A stretch of DNA of 39,996 nt from UBA10364 sp905182675 (GTDB lineage Bacteria > Bacteroidota > Bacteroidia > Flavobacteriales > Schleiferiaceae). The notes beneath the pieces were generated by a model, which was not told where the DNA came from, ran no database searches, and worked only from the letters and a program-made list of their open reading frames with translations. A program made the position numbers and the translations under genes. Positions within the stretch are counted from its first letter, which is position 1, and the number at the start of each line of letters is the position of its first letter. Below are positions 7,077-16,535 of this stretch, one piece after another. The DNA lies in contig CAWVWE010000019.1 of assembly GCA_963933975.1 (NCBI GenBank), positions 1 to 39,996 on the forward strand, written 5' to 3'.

Positions 7077-9635
7077 ATGAAAAAAGCGTTCGCAATATTG
7101 ATTCTTGTGGTTGGTTTTAATGCTCATGGGCAAAATGACACCTACTTCGCCTTTCCTCCACTCTATGAATGGGCAGGTGGTCAGCATATTATTGATATTA
7201 ACATCAGTACAACATCTGCTTCATCTAATGTTTGGATCTATAATAGCGACACCAGTTATTCAACAAACGTCACCGTTACATCAGGTGGCTTAACGACCGT
7301 TGTTTTATCAGCCGTCATAACAGGAATACAAAGCACTTATGGTGCAAGAGAATTAGCGTGGAAAAACCAAAAACGGTATAAGGATGCGTTGTTTGTTGAA
7401 GCGACACAACCAGTTACGGTTACCCAGAGAATTAGACACCAGTATAATCAAGAAATAATAACGGGAAAAGGGACCAACGGTATAGGGACTGATTTCTACA
7501 TTGCCTCTCAAACATTGGTTAGCAGTACTGTTACAGGGAATTACACCGGTTTCTTTGGAATGCACTATGTCAGTATTGTCGCACTAGAAGACAGTACAGA
7601 CATTATTATTAAAGCTAAATCCGGTAACGTTTTTGATAATGGTTTAGATAGTGTTATCGTTAATCTTGATGCAGGACAGAGCTGGGTATCCACCATGAAA
7701 GATGATGACCAACTCTTAGGCACTCGCGTAACCTCTTCTAAGCCAATTGCAGTTACTTCAGGTGGAAATCACCTTTTAAACTCTAGTGGAGTCCATGGAG
7801 ATGCTGGCCTTGATCAAATTACTCCTGTGGAACACCTAGGAACTAAGCATGTGGTTCTGCGCGGAAGAGGCATATCCCCGCAAGATTATTTTATGTACAT
7901 CGCTACTGCGAACGCTACCAATATCACGGTAGATGGCGTCACTATTTTAACCAATGGTTTAGCAGGAAGCTCTGGTACGTTCAGTATGCCCGGAAACGCG
8001 GCAACACCCGGTAAGCCATTTATCATAGAGAGTAATACCCCCATATATATCTTTCAAGTTACAACCGGTGCCAGTTCTAACGCACCTGAACAAGGAATGG
8101 CTCAAATTCCACACATTGACTGTACCGGTTCTACCAATATTAAATATAATAGAGCTTCAGGACTCGCCACTTCCGCCTTAGTCACCATTCCATCAAGTGC
8201 AGTGAGCACCTTGAATTATAATGGGGCAGCTGTCACTTCTTATCCGAACATCTCGGTTCAACAAAGTACTTACGATCCAACCTGGTCAGGTGTTTATATT
8301 TCCTCCAACGATTTAACGAATAGTTTTACATTAAACTGCTTAACACCCTTTCACGTTGGGGTCCTTGCGGGCCAAGGATCAAGCACTGGACTTTATGGTT
8401 ATATCAGTGGATTTGATGATGATTTCAAACTTTTAGATCCATTCAGTGCACTACCCGTAGATGATGTCCCGCTGGGATCGTTATGCGCTACTCCTATCCC
8501 ACTGTACTTCCGTTATCTGTCTTGCGTAGATAGTATTAATGTCATTTCTGCTACGCTAATTACAGGACCTGGAACAGTGATCGATTCAAATGCAAATGAC
8601 ACCATTTTACATGCCTTAATAGATCCTGCCTATACCGGACCTGTTCAGGTGAAAGTATTGGTAGAAGATGGTAGAGGTTATATGGATTCACTCTACTATG
8701 ACTTTGACTATTTCGGGACCACTTACGAGCCTCTATTGCTTGACTCGGCTAGTGTTTGTTCTACGCAACCTGTGGTTCTTCAAGTTGAAAACTCAGGCCC
8801 TGGACTCAGCTATATATGGTCCAATGGTGATACTACAGCATCAAGTACAGCATACGATCCAGGATGGGTTTGGGTGACCGTTGATTTAGGCGATTGTCAA
8901 TTTACTGACAGTATTTATCTTCTCAATGCCTCACTATATGTTCCTATCCTCACTGATACAGCCTATTGTGACTCTTTACTCATAGATTTTTCTGACCCGA
9001 ACCTAACAGATCTTTACTGGACCAGCTTAGATACACATACCACAATTATCCAACTTGATTCTACAGCAATATATCCGTACACAGCGACAGATTTAAACGG
9101 TTGTATAAGCGATGATAGTCTGGCCTTTAGAGTAATTCCTGAACCCTATATTGACGAGGGATATGGTTGTCCTAATTACACTTTAACAGCAGTTGGTTAT
9201 ACCGGCTTTATTTCAATTGAATTAGGCGGACAAGTTTACCTTCAACCCGAAGTTGACACCCTATTCCCATTCGCTGGCACCCATGAGTTAACATTGATAG
9301 CGATTGACAGCTGTAACAACTTAGACACCATCAATCGCATTCTTGTAGTAGACTGCCTTGATAATTTGTTAATGTATGTTCCTAAGGCTTTTTCACCGAA
9401 TGGCGACGGCGTTAATGACGCTTATTGTTTGGTCAGTTCTTTACCTGAAAGAACATCCTACAGTATTTATGATCGTTGGGGTAACGAACTGTTTTCGGGA
9501 CCTTCCACTTCATGCTGGGACCCATCTGCATCAGGACAGAAAATCCCTACAGGAACACTTTCCCTACGCACGTTTACCAAGCTACCTTCTAACGAGTTAC
9601 ACATTGATGAGTTTACTATTTTCGTGATTCCGTAG
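7077..9635 (+). CDS. Large secreted protein with IgGFc-binding-like domain and T9SS type B sorting domain
   Basis: The start at 7077 is preferred over an in-frame ATG at 7041 because it directly precedes a signal peptide (MKKAFAILILVVGFNAHGQ). The mature protein (852 residues in total) has an IgGFc-binding-like region (about residues 120-450; VTSGGNHLLNSSG, VEHLGTKHVV and PQDYFMYIATANATNITVDG are characteristic), then Ig/PKD-like beta repeats with paired cysteines, then a CHU_C/type B T9SS domain starting at YVPKAFSPNGDGVNDAY and including IYDRWGNELF. Type B proteins are usually exported through the type IX system and tied to adhesion or gliding. The final strand is less regular than the family norm (TGTLSLRTFTKLPSN) but the domain is complete. 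Likely a cell-surface adhesin. Confidence 0.88.
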   Translation: MKKAFAILILVVGFNAHGQNDTYFAFPPLYEWAGGQHIIDINISTTSASSNVWIYNSDTSYSTNVTVTSGGLTTVVLSAVITGIQSTYGARELAWKNQKRYKDALFVEATQPVTVTQRIRHQYNQEIITGKGTNGIGTDFYIASQTLVSSTVTGNYTGFFGMHYVSIVALEDSTDIIIKAKSGNVFDNGLDSVIVNLDAGQSWVSTMKDDDQLLGTRVTSSKPIAVTSGGNHLLNSSGVHGDAGLDQITPVEHLGTKHVVLRGRGISPQDYFMYIATANATNITVDGVTILTNGLAGSSGTFSMPGNAATPGKPFIIESNTPIYIFQVTTGASSNAPEQGMAQIPHIDCTGSTNIKYNRASGLATSALVTIPSSAVSTLNYNGAAVTSYPNISVQQSTYDPTWSGVYISSNDLTNSFTLNCLTPFHVGVLAGQGSSTGLYGYISGFDDDFKLLDPFSALPVDDVPLGSLCATPIPLYFRYLSCVDSINVISATLITGPGTVIDSNANDTILHALIDPAYTGPVQVKVLVEDGRGYMDSLYYDFDYFGTTYEPLLLDSASVCSTQPVVLQVENSGPGLSYIWSNGDTTASSTAYDPGWVWVTVDLGDCQFTDSIYLLNASLYVPILTDTAYCDSLLIDFSDPNLTDLYWTSLDTHTTIIQLDSTAIYPYTATDLNGCISDDSLAFRVIPEPYIDEGYGCPNYTLTAVGYTGFISIELGGQVYLQPEVDTLFPFAGTHELTLIAIDSCNNLDTINRILVVDCLDNLLMYVPKAFSPNGDGVNDAYCLVSSLPERTSYSIYDRWGNELFSGPSTSCWDPSASGQKIPTGTLSLRTFTKLPSNELHIDEFTIFVIP

Positions 9636-9749
9636 CAACCTCTCTAGGGACTATCCTACAAGTAGATAAATTTGATTTTTTTAAATACTGCCTTTGCACA
9701 TCGTTAATTTTAGGTTTTAACCTATTTTTGATACCCTACAGAAAATCTC

Positions 9750-10757
9750 ATGTCTAAACTAGATACAGCCCTTGTTATCGCATGGCCTCAGTGCACAGCC
9801 CGTGCCGATGAGAGTCTTGTGAAAATGTTTCATAAAGCAGGGATCATCAAAAACCTAAATTTGAGAGTTGGTCATGCGGCAATATGTCTGATCAATCCGC
9901 AGACTAAAGAAGTGCTCTACTACGATTTTGGACGTTATGTATCTCCGCGAGGTTTTGGTCGTGCTCGTAGTAAATTCTCTGATCCTGATTTAACTCTAGA
10001 GATGAAAGCTGTGTTTGACGAAGAGAAAAACATATTGAATGTTGAGGATATTGCAAGAGAACTAGATTCTGTCAGCAAATACACTCATGGTGCTGGCCCA
10101 CTGTTATTCTCAGTAAGCAAATCGATCAATTTTGCTAAAGCCAAGGAGTATGCTGATGATATGGTCATGAAAGGCTTTTTTCTTTACAATGGGCTTGATA
10201 AAAGTGCCAGTAATTGTGCCAGATACGTTTTCGAGACCATTAAAGTCGCCAACGAGGATGGAACACTCGGAAATAAATTAAAATATCCCCTCACTGTTCG
10301 CCCAACCCCCCTCTTCAACGTGGTTGCAGCAAAAACCGAAGATATTATTTACAGTTTTGAAGAGGACGTATTACAAACCTTAGATAAGTCTCGCAGGCAC
10401 AGTATGTCAGATTTAGGTGGTGGAATCTTAGAAAGTACATTAAGTAAATACACTAATACTCGTCCAGACGATAGTATACAGGGACAAATAGAAGAACCCA
10501 GCCGACCTTCAGTCATACCAACTCAAGCACAGTGGCTGGGTGGGTTAGGCGAGGGTGCTTGGTTTCATGTAAATAAGATTGGAACTCACTCTTTTGAAGG
10601 TGTTAAATATAACTGTATCGGAGCAGTAGAACATGAAGCTAAATACTCTAATGATCAAATTCCTGTGCCAGATAACGTCAAAATAACCTATGCTTCGCAT
10701 TTTGGTTTTTTCAGCTTAGAAATCGAAGGTATGGTTCATAGATTCTATAGAGATTAG
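9750..10757 (+). CDS. Predicted papain-fold (permuted NlpC/P60-like) protein, possibly DUF6695
   Basis: A 335-residue protein without signal peptide or membrane segment. I believe it belongs to a Bacteroidota-restricted family (DUF6695 from memory, moderate confidence). Motifs GHAAICLINP with His42, YYDFGRY with Asp59 and SASNCARYV with Cys156 are arranged His-then-Cys, which suggests a circularly permuted NlpC/P60-type thiol hydrolase site. The C-terminal region (about 255-335) forms a separate module starting TQAQWLGGLGEGAWFHV. A TATTTTTG element at 9723-9730 is placed 20 nt before the start and could be a promoter -7 box, although a well-spaced TTG is lacking. The gene converges on the TonB receptor across a strong terminator. 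Substrate unknown. Confidence 0.65.
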   Translation: MSKLDTALVIAWPQCTARADESLVKMFHKAGIIKNLNLRVGHAAICLINPQTKEVLYYDFGRYVSPRGFGRARSKFSDPDLTLEMKAVFDEEKNILNVEDIARELDSVSKYTHGAGPLLFSVSKSINFAKAKEYADDMVMKGFFLYNGLDKSASNCARYVFETIKVANEDGTLGNKLKYPLTVRPTPLFNVVAAKTEDIIYSFEEDVLQTLDKSRRHSMSDLGGGILESTLSKYTNTRPDDSIQGQIEEPSRPSVIPTQAQWLGGLGEGAWFHVNKIGTHSFEGVKYNCIGAVEHEAKYSNDQIPVPDNVKITYASHFGFFSLEIEGMVHRFYRD

Positions 10758-10783
10758 GGCATGTTTATCTACCATAGATGAAT

Positions 10784-10817
10784 AAAAAAAACCGCGGCTA
10801 CAGCCGCGGTTTTTTTT
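10784..10817. terminator. Bidirectional intrinsic terminator between convergent genes
   Basis: Stem ACCGCGGC (10791-10798) with GCCGCGGT (10803-10810), a TACA loop, an A run before it and a T run after it (to 10817), so it works in both directions. It lies between the stop codons of the papain-fold gene and the TonB receptor gene. Confidence 0.92.
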
Positions 10818-10839
10818 ATTCTTGACAATGCGTCTTATT

Positions 10840-13332
10840 CTAAAAATCAATTTTATAGTAGAACACTGGGAACAGGCCTAACTGATAGTTTTCCTTTACT
10901 TCCTCCGTCTCAGGCAAGTAGGTCAGGGTAAGAATGTTTTTGTTGTTGGTTATGTTTGATATATCCAAGGCAAACTCATGTGCTAGATTCTTAAAATTCC
11001 ACTTGTATCCAACCTTGAGGTCTAATCTAAAGTATGGGCGATACTGGCTATTATTGAAAGAGGGGTTGTCATAATATTCAATTTCTGAGGCTACAGCAGA
11101 AGCAATAGGATCTACATCGCCAAACCAACGGCCTCCGATAGAACTCACTTTAGTGCCCAGATTCAACATTCCATATTTCGTGAGTTGAAAGTTCTTCGCC
11201 ATAATGAAATTGAATGCGTAACGACCATTAAAGGTGGTATTCACCCATAGGTCATCAGCACTACCCGTACCAGCTGCGGCAATATTTTTTGACCCTTTGT
11301 ACTTGGCATCAAAAACAGATCCGGTGAACAAGCTGTAAAACCCATTACGATAGTAGTGCTCTGCCGTGAACTCCACACCATAATTTTGTCCAAAACCAGC
11401 ATTTTCAAGTGGCTCAGCCCAAAGTCGGCCAAAGCCGGACCCTCCGTTAACTAAGGAAAAATAGGATGGTACTATTTCAACCGGCACATCCCAAAGATAT
11501 TGATAGTAAGCTTCAAATTTTATTCGGATGGGGTAATCAAAGTTATGCTCCCAGCCGGCGACCATATGGGCACTCTTTGTTAAACCCATACCTTTATTAT
11601 ACTCAGTACCGTAAAGACCATCTGCAATTGCCTGTGGGGTAGCTTGTGAGCCTCTGTAATAATACAAGTAAGAACTCTGCATCTGACTGTGATAACCAGC
11701 ACCCGTAAAAAGCTTATTCTTCTTGTCAACATCATAGTTAAAACCAAGACGAGGCTCAAGTGGACTAAACGTATTGTTGTTTATGTTTGAATATAAGGCT
11801 GTCAAACCAACCGTCATCGTCAGTTTGTCAGTCATTCTATTCTTGTAACTAAAAAAAGGTTGTATCACAGCATATCCATCTAAAGTGGGATCGCCTTCAG
11901 CCGTTCCCCATGGAAATTCCCAATCAGAAATAGTTCCTGTTAAGCCGTTGACTATTCTTGTTGAATCTAAATAATTCACCATGACATAATCCACGTTGAT
12001 TCCCGCTTTGATACTTTGACGTGCGTCAATTTTTTTAGTGTAGTGACTGTAACCGTGAATTTTAGTTTCATAATACCAATAGTTAAGTATTTTAGGTGAC
12101 GAATCCACCCTCCAATACAGCTCATCTGTTGCCACAGTATCTACTCCTCTAAAGACTTTATTATTTAGTGCGTGGACTGCTGATTTAGAAATAGCGACAC
12201 CACTCTTCAGGTAACTAGTCTTTGAGAGCCGTTTGTTGTGGGTTGCACCTACAACACCCATGTGGGTATCAAAGTATTGATCACGATCTACGATCCCTAG
12301 TCCTTCATAATCACCTGTAATTAAGTCGCCATCAGTTCCTGTGACATCGATATTAAGATTTGATGTTCCTCCCATTCCCCAGAGGCTCAATTTTGAACCA
12401 TCTTTTCGTGGAAAAGTGACACGAAAAGCTCCATCAGCATAATTAGGCACTGCTGTAGTTCCTAAAGATATCCCCAAGGAAGATGCCATACCCAGCGTAC
12501 TGTAACGTCCTAAAACTAAATATGAAGGTGCATTAGGCTTGTCTTTACCTAAACGGCCCTCTGCCATAAGTTCTACACCTAGTAAGCCAAACTGAAAAGA
12601 ACCCTCAAAAGGTGTCGCATTGTTTCCGTCACGCATCTCTAAATCAAAAACTCCTGCAATGGCATTACCATATTCACCCGGCCATGCACCGGTATAGAAA
12701 TCACCACTTTGGATGTACTTGTTGTTTAGAATAGTCACTGGGCCACCACCGGTACCTGGAATCGCAAAATGATTTGGATTGGGGATATTGATGCCTTCAA
12801 AGCGGTAAAGAATACCTGCAGGTGTATTACCTCTTACCACTATATCATTTCTACTATCATCCGAGCCTTGTACTCCGGCAAAATTTGTGGCCATACGAGC
12901 AGGTTCACCGCGAGAACCTGCATACAAGTTAGTCTCCTCAACAGAGAATTTTCGAGCGCTCACTACGGCCATTTCGTTTTTAACTTCGCCTCTAGCAGAT
13001 GCAATAACATCTACAGCATCTAGTTTGACTGTACTTTCAGTAAGACCGACTCTAATTACAGCCTGCTTTGCAGAGTTCAACGCAACTATGGTTGTTTTTG
13101 ATTCATAACCAAAAAGCTGAACGGCTACCACTTTACGTCCTATCTCAACTTCGAAGGAAAATAAACCATATTCGTCCGTAAATGCTTGGGCATTATCACA
13201 GATTACCATGGCATCTACCAAAGGGGATTTAGATTCCGAATCTATCACCGAACCACGTATGGTTTGGCTTAGCGTTTGAGCGGTTATGGTCATCCCAATC
13301 AGGACAAGCCCTAGGCTTAATATGTATTTCAT
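10840..13332 (-). CDS. TonB-dependent receptor with CarboxypepD_reg-like N-terminal domain
   Basis: An 830-residue outer-membrane receptor: signal peptide (residues 1-18), a carboxypeptidase-regulatory-like beta domain (about 25-105; IRGSVIDSESKSPLVDAMVI), a TonB plug domain (about 115-235; VVRGNTPAGILYRFEGINIP, then GPVTILNNKYIQSGDFYTGA) and a 22-strand barrel to the C-terminus, ending in the aromatic FPVFYYKIDF. These receptors take up large or scarce substrates using TonB energy. No SusD partner, so it is not a classic glycan (PUL) system; the ligand is unknown. It is transcribed alone, and its promoter lies somewhere in the roughly 300 bp upstream. Confidence 0.92.
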   Translation of the reverse strand: MKYILSLGLVLIGMTITAQTLSQTIRGSVIDSESKSPLVDAMVICDNAQAFTDEYGLFSFEVEIGRKVVAVQLFGYESKTTIVALNSAKQAVIRVGLTESTVKLDAVDVIASARGEVKNEMAVVSARKFSVEETNLYAGSRGEPARMATNFAGVQGSDDSRNDIVVRGNTPAGILYRFEGINIPNPNHFAIPGTGGGPVTILNNKYIQSGDFYTGAWPGEYGNAIAGVFDLEMRDGNNATPFEGSFQFGLLGVELMAEGRLGKDKPNAPSYLVLGRYSTLGMASSLGISLGTTAVPNYADGAFRVTFPRKDGSKLSLWGMGGTSNLNIDVTGTDGDLITGDYEGLGIVDRDQYFDTHMGVVGATHNKRLSKTSYLKSGVAISKSAVHALNNKVFRGVDTVATDELYWRVDSSPKILNYWYYETKIHGYSHYTKKIDARQSIKAGINVDYVMVNYLDSTRIVNGLTGTISDWEFPWGTAEGDPTLDGYAVIQPFFSYKNRMTDKLTMTVGLTALYSNINNNTFSPLEPRLGFNYDVDKKNKLFTGAGYHSQMQSSYLYYYRGSQATPQAIADGLYGTEYNKGMGLTKSAHMVAGWEHNFDYPIRIKFEAYYQYLWDVPVEIVPSYFSLVNGGSGFGRLWAEPLENAGFGQNYGVEFTAEHYYRNGFYSLFTGSVFDAKYKGSKNIAAAGTGSADDLWVNTTFNGRYAFNFIMAKNFQLTKYGMLNLGTKVSSIGGRWFGDVDPIASAVASEIEYYDNPSFNNSQYRPYFRLDLKVGYKWNFKNLAHEFALDISNITNNKNILTLTYLPETEEVKENYQLGLFPVFYYKIDF

Positions 13333-13639
13333 CGTTTAATGGTTTTGTTCAAGCACAAGTTAATAATTCTTAATAAAAATAGCGGAACGTTTATTCTCAT
13401 TATCGCATTATAAAGAGTGTGTTAGTTAATTTAAATGGAACTATAGAGGAATAACAGTCTCATATACGAATCAATAGGAGCCATTTAAACTGTTGGAACT
13501 TAGTTTTCTTATAAGTCACCACATAAAACGAAGTCTTCGTTTAAGCGCCGATAAAACACGATCCAGAATGATATAGGACCCAAAGCTTTGTGCTCTGGTT
13601 AAATTTGGATTCAACCTCCTATTATGAGCTTGATTAGAT
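13333..13639. other. Intergenic region, one weak hairpin
   Basis: About 307 bp between the TonB receptor start and the glycosyltransferase stop. It holds a perfect 8-bp palindrome (13526-13542, AAACGAAG/CTTCGTTT) which on the minus strand is followed by TTTAT and could be a weak terminator for the GWxTD/glycosyltransferase pair. The upstream portion presumably carries the TonB receptor promoter, but I see no clear consensus match. No gene seen. Confidence 0.4.
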
Positions 13640-14662
13640 CTAATAAAAGTCGTCGAACTTCTTTTTTCCTTTTGCATAAAATTGCCACACCATGCTGCCT
13701 TTATAGGTACCTGTGAAGGATTGGAGACCTCTAAAATCAAACTTCGCCGTACCAGCGCGTGAACGCTGCACTTTTGTAAACATGCTGTAGAAAGCAAAAT
13801 GCGCCTTGAGTATTGCCCAGGTATGCTTGGGCTTGCCTTCAATCGCAAATTTTATTCCTGCCAAACCGTCGAGAATTAATCTAAGAAAAACGAGACCTAC
13901 CGCATGAAAATGAGGTAGATTTTTCACTAGAATGATGAGGTTATTTCTAAAGTTCAAATAAGTCTTTTGAGGAGAATCTGCGTTTAAAGTTGCTCCACCC
14001 AAGTGAAACACTGTGGATTCAGGCTGTACCCATACTTCATGACCCGCGCGTTGCATTCGCCAGCAAAGGTCAATCTCTTCCATATGCGCAAATAGTATAG
14101 GGTCCAAGCCTTTGAGTTCTTTAAAAACTGCTGTACGAACCGCTAAGCATGCGCCTGTTGCCCAGAATACTTGACGAGGATTATTATACTGACCTATGTC
14201 ATTCTCAAGCTCATGTAAAACTCTTCCTCTACAAAAAGGATAGCCGAATGTATCCATAAATCCACCTGATGCTCCAGCGTATTCAAATTTCTCTGGAGAT
14301 CTGTCCCAAAGAATCTTAGGCTGGACTGCAGCGCACTGTGGATGCTCGTCAAAATGATCAGCAATAGGATTCAACCAACCTGGGGTTGTACGAACATCGC
14401 TGTTAAGCAGTACTGTATATGGCTCACTTATAGACTTCATCCCTATATTATACCCTCCAGCATACCCTAGGTTCTCACCGGTTTGAATGACCGTTACCTC
14501 TGGGAAATTGGTAGTGATATACGAGACACTATCGTCACTGCTGTTATTGTCAATAACATAAATAGGATGCGGCTTGCTATGGGAAATAACACCTGGTAAA
14601 TATTCTTCTAGAAGGGTTCTGCCATTCCAATTAAGTACGGCGACTGCAATAGAATCTTTCAT
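13640..14662 (-). CDS. Glycosyltransferase family 2
   Basis: A GT-A fold glycosyltransferase of 340 residues. The nucleotide-sugar region is clear: VAVLNWNGRTLLEEYLPGV (about 7-25), VIDNNSSDDS (about 36-45), GENLGYAGGYNIGM, and the DxD-like LLNSDVRTTPGWL near residue 87. The HMEEIDLCWRMQRAGHEVW segment (about 193-211) is the usual acceptor-side motif of rhamnosyl/O-antigen-type GT2 enzymes. One amphipathic or membrane-associated segment follows (about 245-270). It begins right after the stop of the GWxTD gene with no gap, so the two are co-transcribed. Probably cytoplasmic-membrane associated and acting in cell-surface glycan or protein glycosylation; sugar and acceptor unknown. Confidence 0.9.
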   Translation of the reverse strand: MKDSIAVAVLNWNGRTLLEEYLPGVISHSKPHPIYVIDNNSSDDSVSYITTNFPEVTVIQTGENLGYAGGYNIGMKSISEPYTVLLNSDVRTTPGWLNPIADHFDEHPQCAAVQPKILWDRSPEKFEYAGASGGFMDTFGYPFCRGRVLHELENDIGQYNNPRQVFWATGACLAVRTAVFKELKGLDPILFAHMEEIDLCWRMQRAGHEVWVQPESTVFHLGGATLNADSPQKTYLNFRNNLIILVKNLPHFHAVGLVFLRLILDGLAGIKFAIEGKPKHTWAILKAHFAFYSMFTKVQRSRAGTAKFDFRGLQSFTGTYKGSMVWQFYAKGKKKFDDFY

Positions 14663-16132
14663 CTAGTTATTGAATGTATCAAACCATGTACCCTGATTAC
14701 CTATGATCAGAGAATTTGAAATGCGTTCTCCAAAGTTATCTCTACCCATCCGGCTCGATGTGGCATCAATATCTGGCCCAGCATTAGTATGTCTACTTAA
14801 GTGATACTGCCACTTATGATCCTTAACTTCTCCAATGGCGCTACTGTGGATCAAAGTAAGTTGGCGACCTACAAGCTCTTGGTCAACGAAAATGAAAACT
14901 TCGTTCTGTTGAACAGGTGTAGATCCACTCTTTAAATGATCATATTGCCAAATCTGATAAGGATAATTTTTACCATCGAAGGGTCTATCCTCAACTAAGC
15001 TAGGTGCACCATATTGGAGAAAGACTCTTCCCATTTGAGTCTTATACCCTGGAAGCGTTCTTGATCCGAATTCTCTATCTACCCTCTGAACTATATCTAA
15101 GTATCCCTTCCAGGTTTGTATTGCATTTCCCGGGGCATTCTCTTGCCAAAACCCAACTAAAAACTGGGCAACACGTGCGGTATCTTCGAGGTCCCTTAAA
15201 TTACCTAAAATCCTTCTATCAGCAAGAGAAGCAATGGGAGCTACCATTCGGATATAATTATGAATTTCAGACCATTTACCCCAACTTCTCTCGAATTCTG
15301 TCTTTGTCACCAATACATCTGGGTTAAATCTTTCTAAGGAATCGGCAATGGTATTGTACCATAAAAAAGGAGCGTTTTTGGCCTCTACTTCATAGCCAAT
15401 ACTATCAAATAACGTTAATACAACCTCATAATTCCCGCTAGGTTTTGATGATAAGTCTAGATCTACCAGCACCGGGTTAGCACCTTCTAAACATCTTTTA
15501 TACCCTTGCGAACCAGAAATGATTTCACCCTCCGAATTGGTAATATGGTACTTCAATAAATATTTACCGGTGGTCACATGAACATCAGAATACCACCTTA
15601 GGGTTGACTCATTGTCAAAAACTGGAATACCCAGGTTTGCTTTAGGAACAACACTGACACTACCCTTCAAAAACGATTCTGGCGCCGTTAGGCCAGGGTC
15701 TAAAATGAGTGCTTCTGAAAGCAATACGACAGATCTATTAATTTCAAGGGTATCCGACAATTGCCATTCCTTCTCAGAATATTCATCTATTAGTAAAACG
15801 CTTACTGAAACTGAATTCCCGGCGGGTGACATCGCTGTACTTTTTTGGAGCAATAAAGGTGCGCCAGATGCAGAATCTCTTCCGGTATAAGTAAATTGAA
15901 ATACATCTAATTTATCTCCAACTTTTAAGGCTACTTTTAAGCTTGAAGACCAAGTGCTGTCTTGGTTTTTCTTGTATGAAACAGTACTTGCATCTAACGT
16001 ACAATACATATCCCAATACAAGGTTCCGTCGGAGGTTGCGTACTGTACAGGTTGAAGCGCAAACCGCAATTCTTGAGCCTGTAACAACACTGTAAAACAG
16101 AGGGTAAGAAAAAACGTTATTCTAGTTTTCAT
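14663..16132 (-). CDS. GWxTD domain-containing protein
   Basis: A 489-residue secreted protein with a signal peptide (about 1-19, ending LQAQ). The C-terminal third carries the GWxTD domain, a Bacteroidota/Acidobacteria module named for a short motif; here it shows as FLVGFWQENAPGN, then RVDREFGSRTLPGYKTQMGR, RVFLQYGAPS and YPYQIWQYDH (about residues 335-420). The N-terminal two-thirds is beta-rich. The function of the family is unknown. The gene is 5' to the glycosyltransferase in the same transcription unit. Confidence 0.85.
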   Translation of the reverse strand: MKTRITFFLTLCFTVLLQAQELRFALQPVQYATSDGTLYWDMYCTLDASTVSYKKNQDSTWSSSLKVALKVGDKLDVFQFTYTGRDSASGAPLLLQKSTAMSPAGNSVSVSVLLIDEYSEKEWQLSDTLEINRSVVLLSEALILDPGLTAPESFLKGSVSVVPKANLGIPVFDNESTLRWYSDVHVTTGKYLLKYHITNSEGEIISGSQGYKRCLEGANPVLVDLDLSSKPSGNYEVVLTLFDSIGYEVEAKNAPFLWYNTIADSLERFNPDVLVTKTEFERSWGKWSEIHNYIRMVAPIASLADRRILGNLRDLEDTARVAQFLVGFWQENAPGNAIQTWKGYLDIVQRVDREFGSRTLPGYKTQMGRVFLQYGAPSLVEDRPFDGKNYPYQIWQYDHLKSGSTPVQQNEVFIFVDQELVGRQLTLIHSSAIGEVKDHKWQYHLSRHTNAGPDIDATSSRMGRDNFGERISNSLIIGNQGTWFDTFNN

Positions 16133-16162
16133 AGTTCTTCAAATATAATTACTCAAAACTCC

Positions 16163-16192
16163 TTGCATACCATAAAATCATGATTAAATTTG
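16163..16192 (+). promoter_or_regulatory. Bacteroidota-type promoter of tRNA-Ser(UGA)
   Basis: TTG at 16163-16165, a 19-nt spacer and TAAATTTG at 16185-16192 match the Bacteroidota consensus exactly. The tRNA starts 32 nt downstream. Confidence 0.85.
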
Positions 16193-16223
16193 CCGCCGAC
16201 TCGAGAAGTATATGTTTCTCGCT

Positions 16224-16308
16224 GGAGAGATGGCAGAGTGGTCGAATGCACTGGTCTTGAAAACCAGCGTACCGCAAGGTACCGGGGGTTCGAATCCCTC
16301 TCTCTCCG
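16224..16308 (+). tRNA. tRNA-Ser, anticodon UGA
   Basis: A class II tRNA with a 7-bp acceptor stem GGAGAGA/UCUCUCC, U8-G9, anticodon stem CUGGU/ACCAG with loop CUUGAAA (anticodon UGA), a long variable arm GUACC-GCAA-GGUACC type, T loop UUCGAAU and discriminator G. CCA is not encoded. All stems are paired, in contrast to the GGA isoacceptor in this window. Disordered accessory DNA starts right after it. Confidence 0.95.
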
Positions 16309-16321
16309 CTTTAATACATTG

Positions 16322-16349
16322 AAAACCAGCGTTTTACGCTGGTTTTTTT
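16322..16349 (+). terminator. Intrinsic terminator of tRNA-Ser(UGA)
   Basis: Stem AAAACCAGCGT (16322-16332) with ACGCTGGTTTT (16336-16346), 3-nt loop, then T residues to 16349. The left arm repeats the tRNA's own TTGAAAACCAGCGT anticodon-arm sequence, so it may have arisen from a copy of the tRNA. Confidence 0.9.
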
Positions 16350-16356
16350 ATGCCTT

Positions 16357-16535
16357 TATGCGAACGAAGCTTGCTTCAGTGAGCAGAAAAGGTTAAAAAA
16401 ACACAGACCACCGCAGGTGGGATGGTTTTCAAGGTGTTTTGGAACGGCTCCCCCTCGAGGGATCTTTTGAGCGAAGCGAGCAAAAATCCCTTCGCAACGA
16501 AGCTTGTTTCATTGAGCGAAAAAGGCAGAAAAATC
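16357..16535. repeat. Degenerate direct repeats and hairpin downstream of tRNA-Ser
   Basis: Two related copies of about 40 bp occur at about 16361-16401 and 16493-16534, both centred on ACGAAGCTTG(C/T)TTCA followed by TGAGC and an A-rich, G-G-containing tail. Between them lies a hairpin (16459-16490; GGGAT..TTTTG against CAAAA..ATCCC). Several open frames cross this region on both strands but none resembles a protein. This looks like non-coding repeat DNA of the kind that accumulates behind tRNA genes. Confidence 0.55.

Noticed and set aside
13516..13848. 110-codon minus-strand frame overlapping the glycosyltransferase end
   Set aside because: It is out of frame with the well-supported glycosyltransferase and its translation has no family resemblance.
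16190..16396. 68-codon open frame on the + strand across tRNA-Ser(UGA)
   Set aside because: It is created by the tRNA sequence and its terminator; the well-formed tRNA with its own promoter explains this DNA.
16357..16535. Possible CRISPR array
   Set aside because: Only two degenerate copies with a long unequal spacer and no cas genes; nothing elsewhere in the window has regularly spaced repeats.
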